From: Takifugu bimaculatus
Taxonomy: Eukaryota > Chordata > Actinopteri > Tetraodontiformes > Tetraodontidae
Assembly (NCBI GenBank): GCA_004026145.2
Contig: CP034992.1
Span: forward strand, 10,331,209 to 10,395,208
Reading direction: 5' to 3'
Length of the DNA stretch: 64,000 nucleotides
The position numbers and the translations under genes are program-made. Shown here one piece after another: positions 30,965 to 51,130 of the stretch (position 1 is the stretch's first letter; each line of letters opens with the position of its first letter). Below the pieces are notes generated by a model. It did no database searches. It was not told the origin of the DNA and worked only from the letters and a program-made list of their open reading frames with translations.

Positions 30965-33397
30965 TTATTCTTGTGTGCTTGTGAAATTAACATATTCTGA
31001 CTCTGGTTTAATCTCAACATACTCTGGCTCTGGTTCAATTTCAACATACTCTGACTCTGGATCAATTTGTACTTGTACTACCGGAAACTGTCCAGTTATA
31101 CTAATCAAGATGCGTGATATTAGTATACGGAGTAATGGGATGATGCAGCAGACCACCAACAGTACCACCATCACTATTCCTCCCAATGCTATCCCAGCCA
31201 TTTTTAGATACTTTAGCCATCCCAACTTTCCCATCCAATCCCAAAAGCTCTTAACTTGAGTGTTCCAGTTGGAATTTTTTACATGCTCGTCGCGCATCCT
31301 TCTCATTTCGTTCAGAACTCCTGTCAAACTGCCGTTGACACCTGTGTGCATTGGTATCAGAGTGCAACAGTCCTCCCCAATTTCATCACATATGCCTTGA
31401 TCTCCTGCCATGCGTGATTCTATCACAAATCTATTTTGCAAAGCCATCATTGACGTGGCGTGCAATTGCTCCCGTACTAATGACAGTCCTTTTACAGTAT
31501 AATTCATGAACCTCTGCTGATTGTACCACAAATAATTTATCCAACGACTATTTCGAGCTATATACTGAGCATTTGCAACTGAACCATAAATTGGAATCGA
31601 CCCTGCTCCTCGTCCGGCTTTTATCCATGTGGAGCCTATGGCTACCTGATTTTCTGGTACACCAAATGGGACCTGATCCCATGTGATATAAATTTCATTT
31701 GTTGCTTTCCAGTCCCAGTCCCAATTTTCAAAGGTGTCCTGGGTGTCTCTCTTTTTTCTAGGGGATGCCTGATTTGGTTGCGCCCTTTGCGTAATCAATG
31801 ACAACTGTCCCGTTAACATTAATGGGGCGCATATTCCTTCCCAATTTGGAGGTAAAGTTAGCATCAGGGTGTCATTACCTTCACAAGTCCAGAAGACATC
31901 CCCCAACGGCCTTGTGCCTTCCGTTAAGTCTAACAAACTATATTGAGCTATGTGGGATGAAGTTTGTTCGTAGATTATTGCTCCCCCGTTTGGTACTATC
32001 TGTTTACATTGCATTTGGGCCTTTGGGCCGGTCTCACATAGTTTGATGGTTGCTGTGGTGTTCCCGTAGGTTAGCTCCGGGTACCACTCGATTCTGCTGC
32101 ACCTCACCAGTCCTCCCGCATCCGACAATTTTGGAGACCCTCTTTGGACAACCTCTTCCACCTCCTGCCCTCGAGCTATACAGAAAGGGAAGATGTTGTT
32201 AGCCGGTTTGTGCACCACTGGGGGTAGTGCTTTTACTACATCATAATCGTCGTCTGCCAGAAATGTGGGGCAGACTTTCTTATCATTATCCCATGGCGGT
32301 AAGCCTCCCGCCATGTGCATTGCACAGAGGGCAAAACACTTAGTGATGTCCGGGCATTCACCTAGCTCACCTCCTGGTATCCCCTGGATTTGTGGCAGTT
32401 TTTTAGCATTATAGCAAGCAATACAATCTTGTTTCTTCCGTTGGCTAGCTTCAAACATTGATTTTGCTGAGTACATTATCCATTGTTGGAACATGTTTGT
32501 GTCCCAATGTGACGTTTTTAACTTATCTAAGTCCCTTTTCCGTCTTGAATTTAGCAGTTTTACTTTACTTTCAGCTTCCTTTACTGTCAGCCTTTGTCCT
32601 GTTTGCTCATTCTGACATCCTGTCTGTGTGCATCTCACCTGAATGATCACCGTCCCTTCCCCACGGCAGTCCATGCTTTGGGGATATCCCAGCCAATGCT
32701 TACCTATTGACTCGGTTCCCAACATTTCCGTTAGTACAAAATCATAAGTATCTGCTTTGACATGCATTATCTGTTTGATTTCTCCATTGTTTCTATTCAC
32801 TATTCCTTTATGAGTTGCTAGTGTGATCATAGCCAAGGCACACGTGTCTAGTGCTCGTGTGTGGTGCGTGTTTGGGTTAGTTGTTCTCAGGAATTCCCCC
32901 GTTGTTAAGCCGTTAAGGGTTAACATCATTATCATGCAACTAATCAGCAAGCCAATTCGGCCCCGGCAGCGAGGGGGACGGAGCTGTCGAATCCATGGCA
33001 GCATCTTCAGAATCACTGCCATCAGAAGGATGTAGGCGAATGTCTTTCCCAGGCGTGGGCGGGCGGTCCGGAAGCGGTGATACAGCAGGCTCAGGACTGG
33101 CAGTGGGAGTAACAACACGCTCTGAATCAGAGGAATGTGACTGGCGGAGCCGTCGGGCCGCCACCCTGGCGGACCTGCGTTCCCCATGTGGGGAACGGGA
33201 GTGAGTGCTCGGGGAGCGTGAGGAAGAGGTGGTGGAGGAGCTTGTGGAGGAGTGTGGTGGGCTGTCGGCCAGAGGGTGACTATACGTCTCCCTGTCAGCA
33301 TGCTCAGACTCCGATGGACCTGGAAAGTGTCCAGGGGGGTCGGGAGGTCTGTGAAGGGTGCAATGGTTCTTATGGAACCAGAAGGGCTTACCTTCAA
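30965..33397 (-). CDS. env: Endogenous retrovirus envelope glycoprotein, open frame
   Basis: An uninterrupted 810-codon frame. The first about 150 codons overlap the pol end in another frame, so the real start may be one of the internal Mets (residues 126 or 132) just before a hydrophobic signal-like segment (about 148-164). Two furin-like sites occur, RRKR (285-288) and RKKR (547-550), each followed by Asp. The transmembrane subunit has a gammaretrovirus-type C-x6-CC (C670, C677, C678) and a membrane anchor (about 733-758). The cytoplasmic tail contains three near-identical 9-residue units with YVEI, YVEI and YVNF (Tyr 784, 793, 802). It would act in receptor binding and fusion. Its openness contrasts with the broken pol. 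Whether it is expressed is unknown. Confidence 0.88.
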   Translation of the reverse strand: MKVSPSGSIRTIAPFTDLPTPLDTFQVHRSLSMLTGRRIVTLWPTAHHTPPQAPPPPLPHAPRALTPVPHMGNAGPPGWRPDGSASHIPLIQSVLLLPLPVLSLLYHRFRTARPRLGKTFAYILLMAVILKMLPWIRQLRPPRCRGRIGLLISCMIMMLTLNGLTTGEFLRTTNPNTHHTRALDTCALAMITLATHKGIVNRNNGEIKQIMHVKADTYDFVLTEMLGTESIGKHWLGYPQSMDCRGEGTVIIQVRCTQTGCQNEQTGQRLTVKEAESKVKLLNSRRKRDLDKLKTSHWDTNMFQQWIMYSAKSMFEASQRKKQDCIACYNAKKLPQIQGIPGGELGECPDITKCFALCAMHMAGGLPPWDNDKKVCPTFLADDDYDVVKALPPVVHKPANNIFPFCIARGQEVEEVVQRGSPKLSDAGGLVRCSRIEWYPELTYGNTTATIKLCETGPKAQMQCKQIVPNGGAIIYEQTSSHIAQYSLLDLTEGTRPLGDVFWTCEGNDTLMLTLPPNWEGICAPLMLTGQLSLITQRAQPNQASPRKKRDTQDTFENWDWDWKATNEIYITWDQVPFGVPENQVAIGSTWIKAGRGAGSIPIYGSVANAQYIARNSRWINYLWYNQQRFMNYTVKGLSLVREQLHATSMMALQNRFVIESRMAGDQGICDEIGEDCCTLIPMHTGVNGSLTGVLNEMRRMRDEHVKNSNWNTQVKSFWDWMGKLGWLKYLKMAGIALGGIVMVVLLVVCCIIPLLRILISRILISITGQFPVVQVQIDPESEYVEIEPEPEYVEIKPESEYVNFTSTQE

Positions 33398-35255
33398 CTT
33401 TTAGGGCAGTGGGGGTGGTAAGTACAACTTTAAAAGGTCCTTCCCTACGCGGTTCGTTCCACTGGCGTCTAAACACTCGTATGAACACGAGGTCCCCCAC
33501 TTGAACGTCACGGACGTCAACGGGGATGCGTGTCTCGTCCGTGCCGTGGGCTTCTTTCACCTGTTGAAACACAAGTCTGTGGATTTGAGTTAATGCACGT
33601 AGGTAGTCACCTAGTTCACGCTCCAGTTGTGCTATAGCTGGACCCTCCACTGGGCCTCTGATCTGGGGAAGAGGCATGGGTCGACCTGTAAGCATCTCGT
33701 GAGGAGTTAGATGGGTTAGTCGGTTAGTTTGAGAACGCATAGCCATTAAGGCTATGGGCAGGGCGTCCACCCACGTTAACTTTCCGTTGCCGTCAGCCAT
33801 GATTTTAGCTATTTTGGTTTTCAGAACGCCATTGGCTCGTTCGACCGAAGCTTGAGACTGTGGATGGTACACACACCCGTACTTTTGCTTGATTCCTAAA
33901 AGCTTGAACATCTCCTGTATAACTTGAGAAACAAAATGTGGGCCATTATCCGAGGATATTGTATCCGGCATCCCGAATCTGGGAAACACCTCCCTACACA
34001 GAAACCTTGCTGCAGACTTGTGGTCAGCTTTAGAGGTGGGGCATGCTTCAATCCATCTGCTGAACCTACAAACAACAACAAACATATATCTTTTCCTCTC
34101 CACACGGTCAATCATATCCACATAGTCCATAATCAGGTGTCGAAAAGGCCCGTCCGGTAGTGGAATGTGAGCCAATGGCTGAGTGAACATCTTCCGGACA
34201 TTATACTTAGGACAATGGGGACACAATGACAACTCTCTGTCAACCATGGGAGTCATGTATGGCGACCACCAGACTGCCTGTAACTTCCGAATGACCTGTG
34301 CTCTAGAACAGTGATCAGGTTCATGCATTTTCTTAATTGCAATGGGCAACAAAGACAATGGCAGAACAAAATGTCCTCGACAACCTCGCCACAACCCTGG
34401 ATGGGGATGCGAGGTTCGGACAGCCCCTCTTTGTACCCAAAGGCGTTTTTCTGCTGCGGAAACCTTGTCCTGTGCTTCAATCAGTGAGGCCAAACTGGTG
34501 ATGGGGGCACAATCTTCTTCAAACAACATGGGTCCTTGTATTACTTGGCCTGTTGCCTCTTTGGCTGCTTCATCTGCTAGGTTATTCCCTATGGCAATTG
34601 GTGATTTACTGTTTTGATGTGCTGCACACTTAACTATGGCCAATGCCGTGGGAAGCTGCATGGCTCGTATTAATTCATTTCCTGCTTGGCCATGTACTAC
34701 AGGTGTGCCATCTGCACGCACAAAGCCTCTCTGTTTCCAAATGCTGGCATTAATGTGACACACACCGTAACCATATGCACTGTCTGTATAAATAGTTGCT
34801 CTTTTATTAGCTGCCAATTCGCACGCCGCTGTCAACGCTTTGATTTCAGCCAATTGGGCCGAACAGGGTTGGTCTAGGCTAACCGTTTGTACTCTACTAT
34901 ACGTGCCGTCTGGCTTGAGTTGTACTATGCCATAACCTGCCCTGGTGCCCGTTTCTCCCCTGACACATGATCCGTCTACGAACAGTGTCAGGTCAGATGG
35001 GATGGGGTGATTATACAAGTCATCTCTTACTTTCATAAAATTTTCCGTTTCTGTAAGACAATCGTGCGGCACCCCTTCTGTGGGCAGCACCATTCTTGTA
35101 GCTGGATTGATATTAGCACATCTTTGTATGGTCAGGTCGGGTCCTGATAGCAGGATCTCATACCCCGTCCGTCGTGCTTGAGTAATCACAAATCGTGGAC
35201 TTGTGAGCATTGCATGCAGTTGATGAGACGTATATAAAAACACCTGATGGCCCAT
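32940..35255 (-). pseudogene. pol: Retroviral pol, RNase H and integrase part
   Basis: An open stretch of 771 codons that is the 3' part of pol. The RNase H domain has FVDGS (D94), E137, TDSAYG (D158) and D228. Integrase has an HHCC zinc site (H311, H315, C345, C348) and the D,D-35-E core (D377, SSDNGPHF D436, E472), followed by a gammaretrovirus-like C-terminal GPFKVVLTTPTALKV block. The Ser/Pro/Arg-rich end overlaps env. The frame is separated from the RT part by a one-base shift near 35256-35260, so no complete Pol can be made from this copy. The overall type is gamma/epsilon-like. Confidence 0.88.
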
Positions 35256-35260
35256 TGTGA

Positions 35261-36365
35261 TTACTGAGGCCTTTTGTAGGCAAAGGCGGCTGCTGCCAAT
35301 CCCTGATAGCAGGGTGGCAGCCCCTCCTCCACACTATCCAATTTGGTGCTATAATACGAAATTGGTTGTTTACCTGTGGGGCTGTCTTGCATCAACACTG
35401 CACATGCATATCCTTGTCTTTCTGCTACGTACAAATGGAATGGTTTACTGTAATCTGGATTGGCCAACGCCGGGGCAGTCTGGAGGTCTTTCTTTAGCAG
35501 ATGGAATGCTCCGTCTGCTTCGTCAGTCCACTGCAGCTGGGCTGATTGCGACCCTTGTCCTGCTGCACGGATCATGGCTCGTAATGGGGCTGTTTTGAGA
35601 GCATAGTCACAAATCCATGGTCTACTGTAACCGGCCATACCTAAAAAGGACAACATGTGACCAACAGTTTGTGGTTTTGGTATTTTGCTTATGGCTTCCA
35701 ACTGGGACGGGGCAATATGCCTCTTGTCCCCACTTAGCTGTCTGCCTAAATACTCCACCGCTTGTTGACAAAATTGTAACTTTTTCTTACTTACTTTGTG
35801 GCCACCCTCAGCTAGAGCAGTCAGCATAATAATGGAATCTTTCTCACACTGTTCCTTGGAATCTGAACAAATCAAAATGTCATCCACGTACATCAAGGTA
35901 GTTGATTGAATGTCTAGATGGTTAAGATCGTTAGCAAGAATGCGGTTAAAGATGGAGGGGGAGTGTACAAACCCTTGTGGCAGGCGAGTGTACGTGTACT
36001 GTTGATTCATATAAGTAAACGCAAACAGATATTGAGACTCAGGATGAACAGGAACACTAAAAAATGCAGAGCATAGGTCAATTACTGTGAACCACTTAGT
36101 ACCCGGGGGTATATTTGATAACAACGTGTGAGGGTCATGGCACAATTGGAATTTCTTCAGTCACTAAAGCATTGATTGCCCTGAGATCATGCACTAACCT
36201 GTACTCATCACTGTTAGGCTTCTTGATAGGAAAAATCGGGGTATTGCATGCACTACGCGTCTTTATCAGAACTCCTGCATTTTCTAACCCTGCTATGGTA
36301 GATTTTATACCTTCAATTTTTTCTGGGCTAAGGGGGTACTGTCTCTGATGGGGTAATCTAACTCC
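35261..36365 (-). pseudogene. pol: Retroviral pol, reverse transcriptase part
   Basis: A 294-codon frame (35261-36145) contains the RT palm: VIDLCSAFFSVPVHP (first catalytic Asp), RLPQGF, and LMYVDDIL with YVDD at residues 86-89, then the thumb and connection (YLGRQLSG, FLGMAGYSRPWI). The fingers region (PIFPIKKPN, RLVHDLRAIN) lies at about 36140-36350 in a different frame, with a stop at its entry. At least two frameshifts therefore disrupt RT. Confidence 0.88.
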
Positions 36366-37734
36366 TGGTTTACGCTAAACTTCTGCGGTCAGCTGATTTA
36401 ACAAAACCTACATCAGTTTTATGCTGAGACCATACTTGTGATGGAACCTGTTCTAACAGTGTGGCATGTTCCTCTGTTATAAGCATGTGCCTAACTCTTT
36501 CCCTTGGAAGTCTAACCTTTTCTGCTACAGCCTCATCTGCAAGGTTGAATGCGATCTTGAAGAATTGTCCATCAGGAGACACGCTGATTGGTTGGCAGTC
36601 TGTTTTTATCCAGTCCTTGATCTGCCTTGCCTCCTTTACCATAGGTCCCAGATCTTGCGACTCATATCGTCCGTTATCAGCAGAGTGACGTGTGGCGTTG
36701 AGTCTCCGACTTGGAACCAATCGGTCACATCATTCTGTAATTTTACTATGGGCAGCTGCTCCTTGTCGTCCCACTACGATGTCTTCATACTGGAGAACTG
36801 TGATTTTGTTATTTACTTTCTCATCCCAACTCTGTTCGTATTCCTCGTGGGTGTGATTTCTCATCATACAACATTGTGCAATGTAATTGCAGTGTCGGTA
36901 CTTTAGATGTGTCGTAGTGATTCATTACCAAAGGTCTCCAGGATTCCCATTCGTAGTAGAGGAAAGAGTCCAGTGTTGTCAGGTCTCAACCAGAAGACTT
37001 GAGCCTCTGCGGTATGGTGTATCATCTGTGGAGACTCTATAGAACTTGTTTAGTGACATCATAGGTGACATCATAGGTATTCCATTTGGCTGTTCGCCTG
37101 CTACTTCAAAGTAGATGCCGCCGGGCGTGCATTTGATTTCTGCCTGTAGTTGACATAGTACATCTCTCCCAAAAGGTTGGTTGGCGTCTCTGCTGAGTAT
37201 AGAAGAGATGCGTGGATTGTTTTCTTTCCTATTTGCAATGGAACCGGTTTAGTCATTGGTATCACTTGAGTTTTCCCAGAGAAGCCTACGGTTCTAATTT
37301 TGGAGTGTGAGAGGGGAAGGTTGGCTCCGTCTTTACCTATACAGGAAATGTGGCCCCTGTGTCTATCATGAATTGGTATCTACGATTGCACACAATCACA
37401 TTTTATTTTGGTTCTGCGTCTGGCCGTTGTGTTAGTATAGGCATAATTCCCCTCCCTTCTGGCTCCTCTGGGCACCCCTATTGCCAGTATGCCGCTGGAC
37501 CCATCCATGGTCCATTGGTCTGCACAACTGGCACGGTTCCGGGTTGGATGGACCCTGGGCCAGGATTCTGGGATCCTGCCCATGGGTTAACTGGGCACTG
37601 TCGTTGCATGTGTCCCGCTTGTCCACATCCCAACACTGGAGTATATTTGGGTACTGCAACGGCGCTGGTCCTAGTGAGGGCCCTTGATTTTGCTGTGGTC
37701 CCTGAGGTCTCCTCCATCTTCCTCTCATGGGCGG
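36366..37734 (-). pseudogene. gag-pol: Retroviral gag end, protease and pol start, broken
   Basis: From the right: a basic Gly/Pro/Gln-rich Gag C-terminus with most of a CCHC zinc knuckle (CGQAGHMQRQC near 37590-37620) whose first Cys lies in another frame; a retroviral protease active site IDTGA (37352-37366) soon followed by a stop through a frame change; and the protease-to-RT linker (36370-36720). The rest of gag and the 5' LTR are beyond the assembly gap. Confidence 0.75.
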
Positions 37735-37834
37735 NNNNNNNNNNNNNNNNNNNNNNNNNNNNNNNNNNNNNNNNNNNNNNNNNNNNNNNNNNNNNNNNNN
37801 NNNNNNNNNNNNNNNNNNNNNNNNNNNNNNNNNN
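37735..37834. other. Assembly gap (100 N)
   Basis: Exactly 100 N, the conventional length for a gap of unknown size. Left of it is retroviral gag. Right of it is ITIH hinge-intron sequence (matching 43135 and 54655). Order and distance across it are not proven by the sequence. Confidence 0.98.
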
Positions 37835-38460
37835 GACGTGTGCAGATTTTAAAATCCTAATAACAAGTAGGGTACAAATGCTACAAAAGGGGTATTTATC
37901 CAAGCACCTGGGTGACGGAGCCCTACATTCCTAGACTTCCAGAACTTTCCTGGAAGACAGATACAAAAATGTTTTGGATGGTCAAAGGACACACTGTCGC
38001 TCCCACCCTGGCCGAAGGCGCTATAACAAGGTTCATTCTCCCACTGACACAGCATTCAGTGCCTTTTTAACAATAAAACCAACCAGGCCTAAACAGACTC
38101 CATGTCCATGTGCCCCTGCTCCGAGGCACGCAAGTCCAGGGTGGCAATTAGTTTCTGAACCGACCGACAGAGATTTAAAAAAACACGTAATGAATATCAT
38201 GTTTATTGTTACAGCACTTTGTTGTTATTGTAATGGCTGTACATAAACGGTGTGTATAGTGTATAGTTGTGCTCATCATGGCAGCACAACAGCTAGAGGC
38301 CAGGCACTGCCACAACAGGCAAGGATGGGGAAAAACATCTGATATGTCAAGAGTGTCACTGTTTGGCCTGACCGAACACGAGGAATAGGAAATAATCCCA
38401 ACATGATTAATCTGATGAGAAATTTGAATTATCCTAATTATTAGGTTTTGTTGCAAAAAT
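37835..38460 (-). other. ITIH copy A intron sequence bordering the gap
   Basis: Nearly identical to 54655-55280 of copy B (for example tgtgcagattttaaaatcct, gacacagcattcagtgcctt). In copy B the next coding mini-exon lies at 54444-54485, beyond this segment, so the matching exon of copy A would fall in or beyond the gap. Confidence 0.75.
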
Positions 38461-38468
38461 AGTCCTAC

Positions 38469-47695
<9,227 letters not shown>

Positions 47696-48136
47696 GACAG
47701 CCTCCCAGAATAAAAGTGCAACTCAGGTGAGTGGACTCTTTTAAAGTCGACAACATCCTGCAAACAGACCGGGGGGATCGGGGGGATAGTTGGGGGCAAA
47801 CTCCTCTTGTGGCAAAAGGCCACCACACCCACGCGTATGCACACCCGTTTTGTTAGGAATTGCAGACATGATGAAAAAAATAAAGCAGTCACTTTATCAG
47901 AGGTTTGGATAAAGTTTGACTGCTTACGTGAGCTGTGCTGTTTACACTACGGATCCAGATAAGCCACACTACAGGACTTTGTTACTCTCTTTGAAAGAAA
48001 GAAATCCTCTTTTTCTCTTTTTAAAGCAACATTAACAAAGAAACAAAACACGTACACACAGACACACACACGTGATAATTTAAGACTTCACCCTAGAGGG
48101 AAAATAGGAGACTGTTGTATGTTTCTGCCTTCAGCG

Positions 48137-48197
48137 TTTATTAAAGTACAGCAATCATGAGGAAAACAGGGAGCAAAGCAGGCAGAAGCATTCTCAT
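48137..48197 (-). other. Possible 3' end of a GPI-anchored protein gene
   Basis: The minus strand reads a short hydrophobic end MRMLLPALLPVFLMIAVL and stop, with AATAAA overlapping the stop region (complement of 48137-48142). This looks like a GPI-anchor signal plus poly(A) signal. It is repeated with one visible residue change at 60750-60810. I cannot connect it securely to upstream exons. Confidence 0.3.
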
Positions 48198-48361
48198 GGT
48201 TTACATCATGGCGTTCATCGGCAAGACGTGGAGACAGAAGTTACCGAGTAAAGCACAAAGTAAACAGTTGCATAGAAGAAAAAACAATGTACCTCACTGA
48301 GGGAAAAAGGACAAATATTTAAAATATCGCAGCAGTGTGCAAACATGGAAGGGTTTTAAGG

Positions 48362-48718
48362 TCACAGCACACACAGCAACAGGTTGTAGTTGAGATTGAG
48401 GTATGATTGTGAGTTTGGACTCGTGCGGCGAGTCCTCCAGCCCTCCTTGTCATTCCACTCCACTGCCAGGCTCTCGTGTTCATTTCCACATTTGACCTGT
48501 GCACATTCAGAATATCAATGCGTTCATGCAGGAAGTGGTGCAGGCTTTGAGCAAGAAATCAGGAAATTAGTCAATGTTTCAACCCATGTTTGTGATTGAT
48601 ATCACAGAAAAGGTGAAAGCATGTATACCTAGCGTCCGCTTTGACTCTTCTAGTGATTCATAAAATTGTAACTGCAGTTGAAGGCACTCTCACAGGTTGG
48701 TTTGTTTTTTTCATCCAC
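48362..48718 (-). other. Two possible exons of an unidentified gene between ITIH A and B
   Basis: On the minus strand, gtgcacag precedes a 45-codon frame (48362-48496) reading VKCGNEHESLAVEWNDKEGW, and tatcttcag precedes VDEKNKPTCESAFNCSYNF (right edge 48718). Both recur, with the splice acceptors kept, at about 60980-61115 and 61347. No family was recognised. They may belong with the hydrophobic end at 48141 or the cysteine-rich exon at 51131. Confidence 0.3.
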
Positions 48719-48849
48719 CTGAAGATAAAGTTCAAGTTGATTTAAATCTCTTAAGGATATATCAAGCGCTTGTGCTGGAAGCATTTCTTAGTTGTTGAAT
48801 GCAAACTATCCTTGGACTAAGAGAGCAAACACTCCAAGTGGCCAGGATG

Positions 48850-49885
48850 TCAGATATTCACAGTGACATGATGGTGGCTAATAAGGTGCTACAGGCAAAC
48901 GTGCGTCTGTGGCAGCATCCTATGGACTGTACACGGGACACGGAACTACTGTATGTACATACTAATGAGAACTGGTTTATACACACGGCAGCATTTCTAG
49001 AGATTTGATATGACCAACACAAATATTAACTCAGTCTATAGAAACACAGCATAAATCAAGAGTACATTATATACATCTGATGGGATTGATGATTCATATA
49101 CTGATATAAAGCTGCACTGTTGTGCCAGATTGGACTAATTGTACATCTTTTCGCATACCATTACCATTGTTCTGCATTTAAGTATGGACATGAGGTATGC
49201 GAGAGGAAATTAAACACCTGTCTATAGATGAGTATGTACATATGGTTAATTTCATGCTCCTTCAATGTATATACAAGATACAATATGAACATATGAACTT
49301 CTTTTTTTTTTTTTGGTACTGCATTTGGAAGACAAAGTGCTTCTCAAATTAAAGCGTCCTTGTTTTGCGGTTGCCCGGCTGATATGATGCAGCGTCCTGG
49401 GTAGGAAAGGCCAAATGTTGCGCTGGAAGGGAGGGAAGGAACCTGTGACCCTGGGTGACAGAGAGAGGTGATGACAGGGCCCTGAATGCAGCAGCAGTAA
49501 CAGCAGACGGCGGCTGGAAACACGGCTGGGGCCCTGAGGAGGGGATGGCTGCCACTGTTGAGCCAAAGTGGTCATGTTGCAACAGGGGAAGAGCGCAGGC
49601 CTGTGGACCTAGTGCTGCCAGTGATGATGCCTTAAGGTTACATAACAGGCAAACATTAATCAGTAACTGGATTTATACAGTACAAACAATTATTCCGGTA
49701 AATACACCGACTGCTGAGAGTGTGATCTACAGGTAGAATCTGGAGGTAATGACTGGATTTCGGTAGCAGTGTAACGTCCAGTGCTTCAGCTACATGCAGG
49801 TTTTTAATTAAAGACTGATTAACACTTAAAATTATTTTATTTGAGTGTAACACAAACTAGCTGCTTTAGATCAACTGCATGCATG
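48850..49885. other. Intergenic insertion relative to the B-C interval, no gene seen
   Basis: The A-B interval departs from the B-C interval at about 48855 (cagatattca versus cagatattct at 61487) and is homologous again from about 51430. The first kilobase of this extra block has no recognised coding content. A T run lies near 49300. Confidence 0.5.
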
Positions 49886-49889
49886 TAGC

Positions 49890-50915
49890 CATCCTGTTGT
49901 GGTTTGGTTCTTGAACGTGATTCGGGAACGGCAGCCAGGGTCGGACCGCGGACCTCAATTCACCTCCCAGGCGTGGAAGGCGTTCTGCCGGGCCCTGGGA
50001 ACCACCTCCAGCCTCACCTCGGGTTACCACCCCCAGTCCAACAGGCAGACGGAACAAGCTAACCAGAGTTTGGAGGCATCCCTGCGTTGTGTGGTCTCCA
50101 GCATCCCGTCCTCCTGGGCCTCACGTCTACCCTGGGTGGAGTACGCCCACAACTCTCTCGTCAGTGCAGCAACCGGTCTGTCTCCCTTTATGGTCAACCA
50201 CGGCTACCAACCTCCTCTGTTCCCCAGCCAAGAGGCTGACGCGGCGGTACCCTCGGTCCGAGCCCAGTTCCGCCGGATCAGACAGGTGTGGCGGGAAACT
50301 CGAGCCACACTGGACAGGACAGCGGAGCGTAACAGACGCCTGGCGGACCAACACCGAGCACCGGTGCCCAATTACCAAGTGGGTCAGCAAGTGTGGCTCT
50401 TATACCGCGACCTCCCCCTCCAGACTGATTCCAGAAAACTTGCCCCCAAGTACATCGGCCCTTACCCCGTGGACAAAATCATTAACCCTTGTGCAGTCCA
50501 TCTCCGCCTCCCAGCTTCTCTGAACATCCACCCAGTGTTTCATGTCTTCCTCCTCAAGCCCGTTCCCGAAAGCCCCCACCAACCTCCTGAGCGGCTACTT
50601 AAGCTCCCCTCTCTTTGCCTCCGGTGCCGGATCGTTGTTTCGCCACAGCGTCCAGCTCCCAACCTCTGTGATTCCAGTTTTTCGCCTCCTGTTTTCCATG
50701 TTTACTTCCAGCACGTGAGTTTGTTCCAGTGCCTCGTCACTGCGTTTCGTTGGTACTTTTTCTCGACGTTTTTTTCCCTTTCTGGTGATTTTTAGTTCGT
50801 AGATTTTCTGTTGTTACTTTGATTGATTCCTTCGTCTTGCACCTTTTTGTTATCAATAAAGAGCCGTTTCTTCTACTCTGCATCTGGGTCCAGGCCTCCT
50901 TGACTGTCCATAACA
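49890..50915 (+). mobile_element. Ty3/gypsy retrotransposon 3' fragment (integrase end plus LTR-like sequence)
   Basis: A 298-codon frame opens inside the integrase core (SDRGPQFTSQAWKAFC, then GYHPQSNRQTEQANQSLE with the last catalytic Glu) and continues through YKVGQ-like (NYQVGQQVWL) and KLAPKYIGPYPV (GPY/F module) to a chromodomain entry (LNIHPVFHVFLLKPV). It then runs into LTR-like sequence with AATAAA near 50855 and an end near ...ccataaca. Everything 5' of the integrase core is missing. Confidence 0.8.
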
Positions 50916-51130
50916 CATCCACCCCTATCATCTACGACTGTCGTGTATTTTTCATGCATTGGAAAGGTGAATGTCATGACACGCACCTCTGAATCGCCCG
51001 TCAGTTGTCTGTGTGTTTGTGGCACAACCTGGTCCAAAAGGTTCCTGCCTGCTGATGCTCAGCGAGTTGCTGCACGGCCTCTGGGTGACAATCAAAATCT
51101 CATCTCAAATGTGATCATTTCAGACGTTAC

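Noticed and set aside
33137..33421. Plus-strand 94-codon frame opposite the pol/env overlap
   Set aside because: Antisense to two overlapping coding frames, whose composition keeps it open.
37350..37934. Plus-strand 194-codon frame spanning the gap
   Set aside because: It includes the N run and is antisense to gag.
49252..49582. Minus-strand frames of 77-107 codons
   Set aside because: No domain, no splice support, and low-complexity Ser/Leu/His content.
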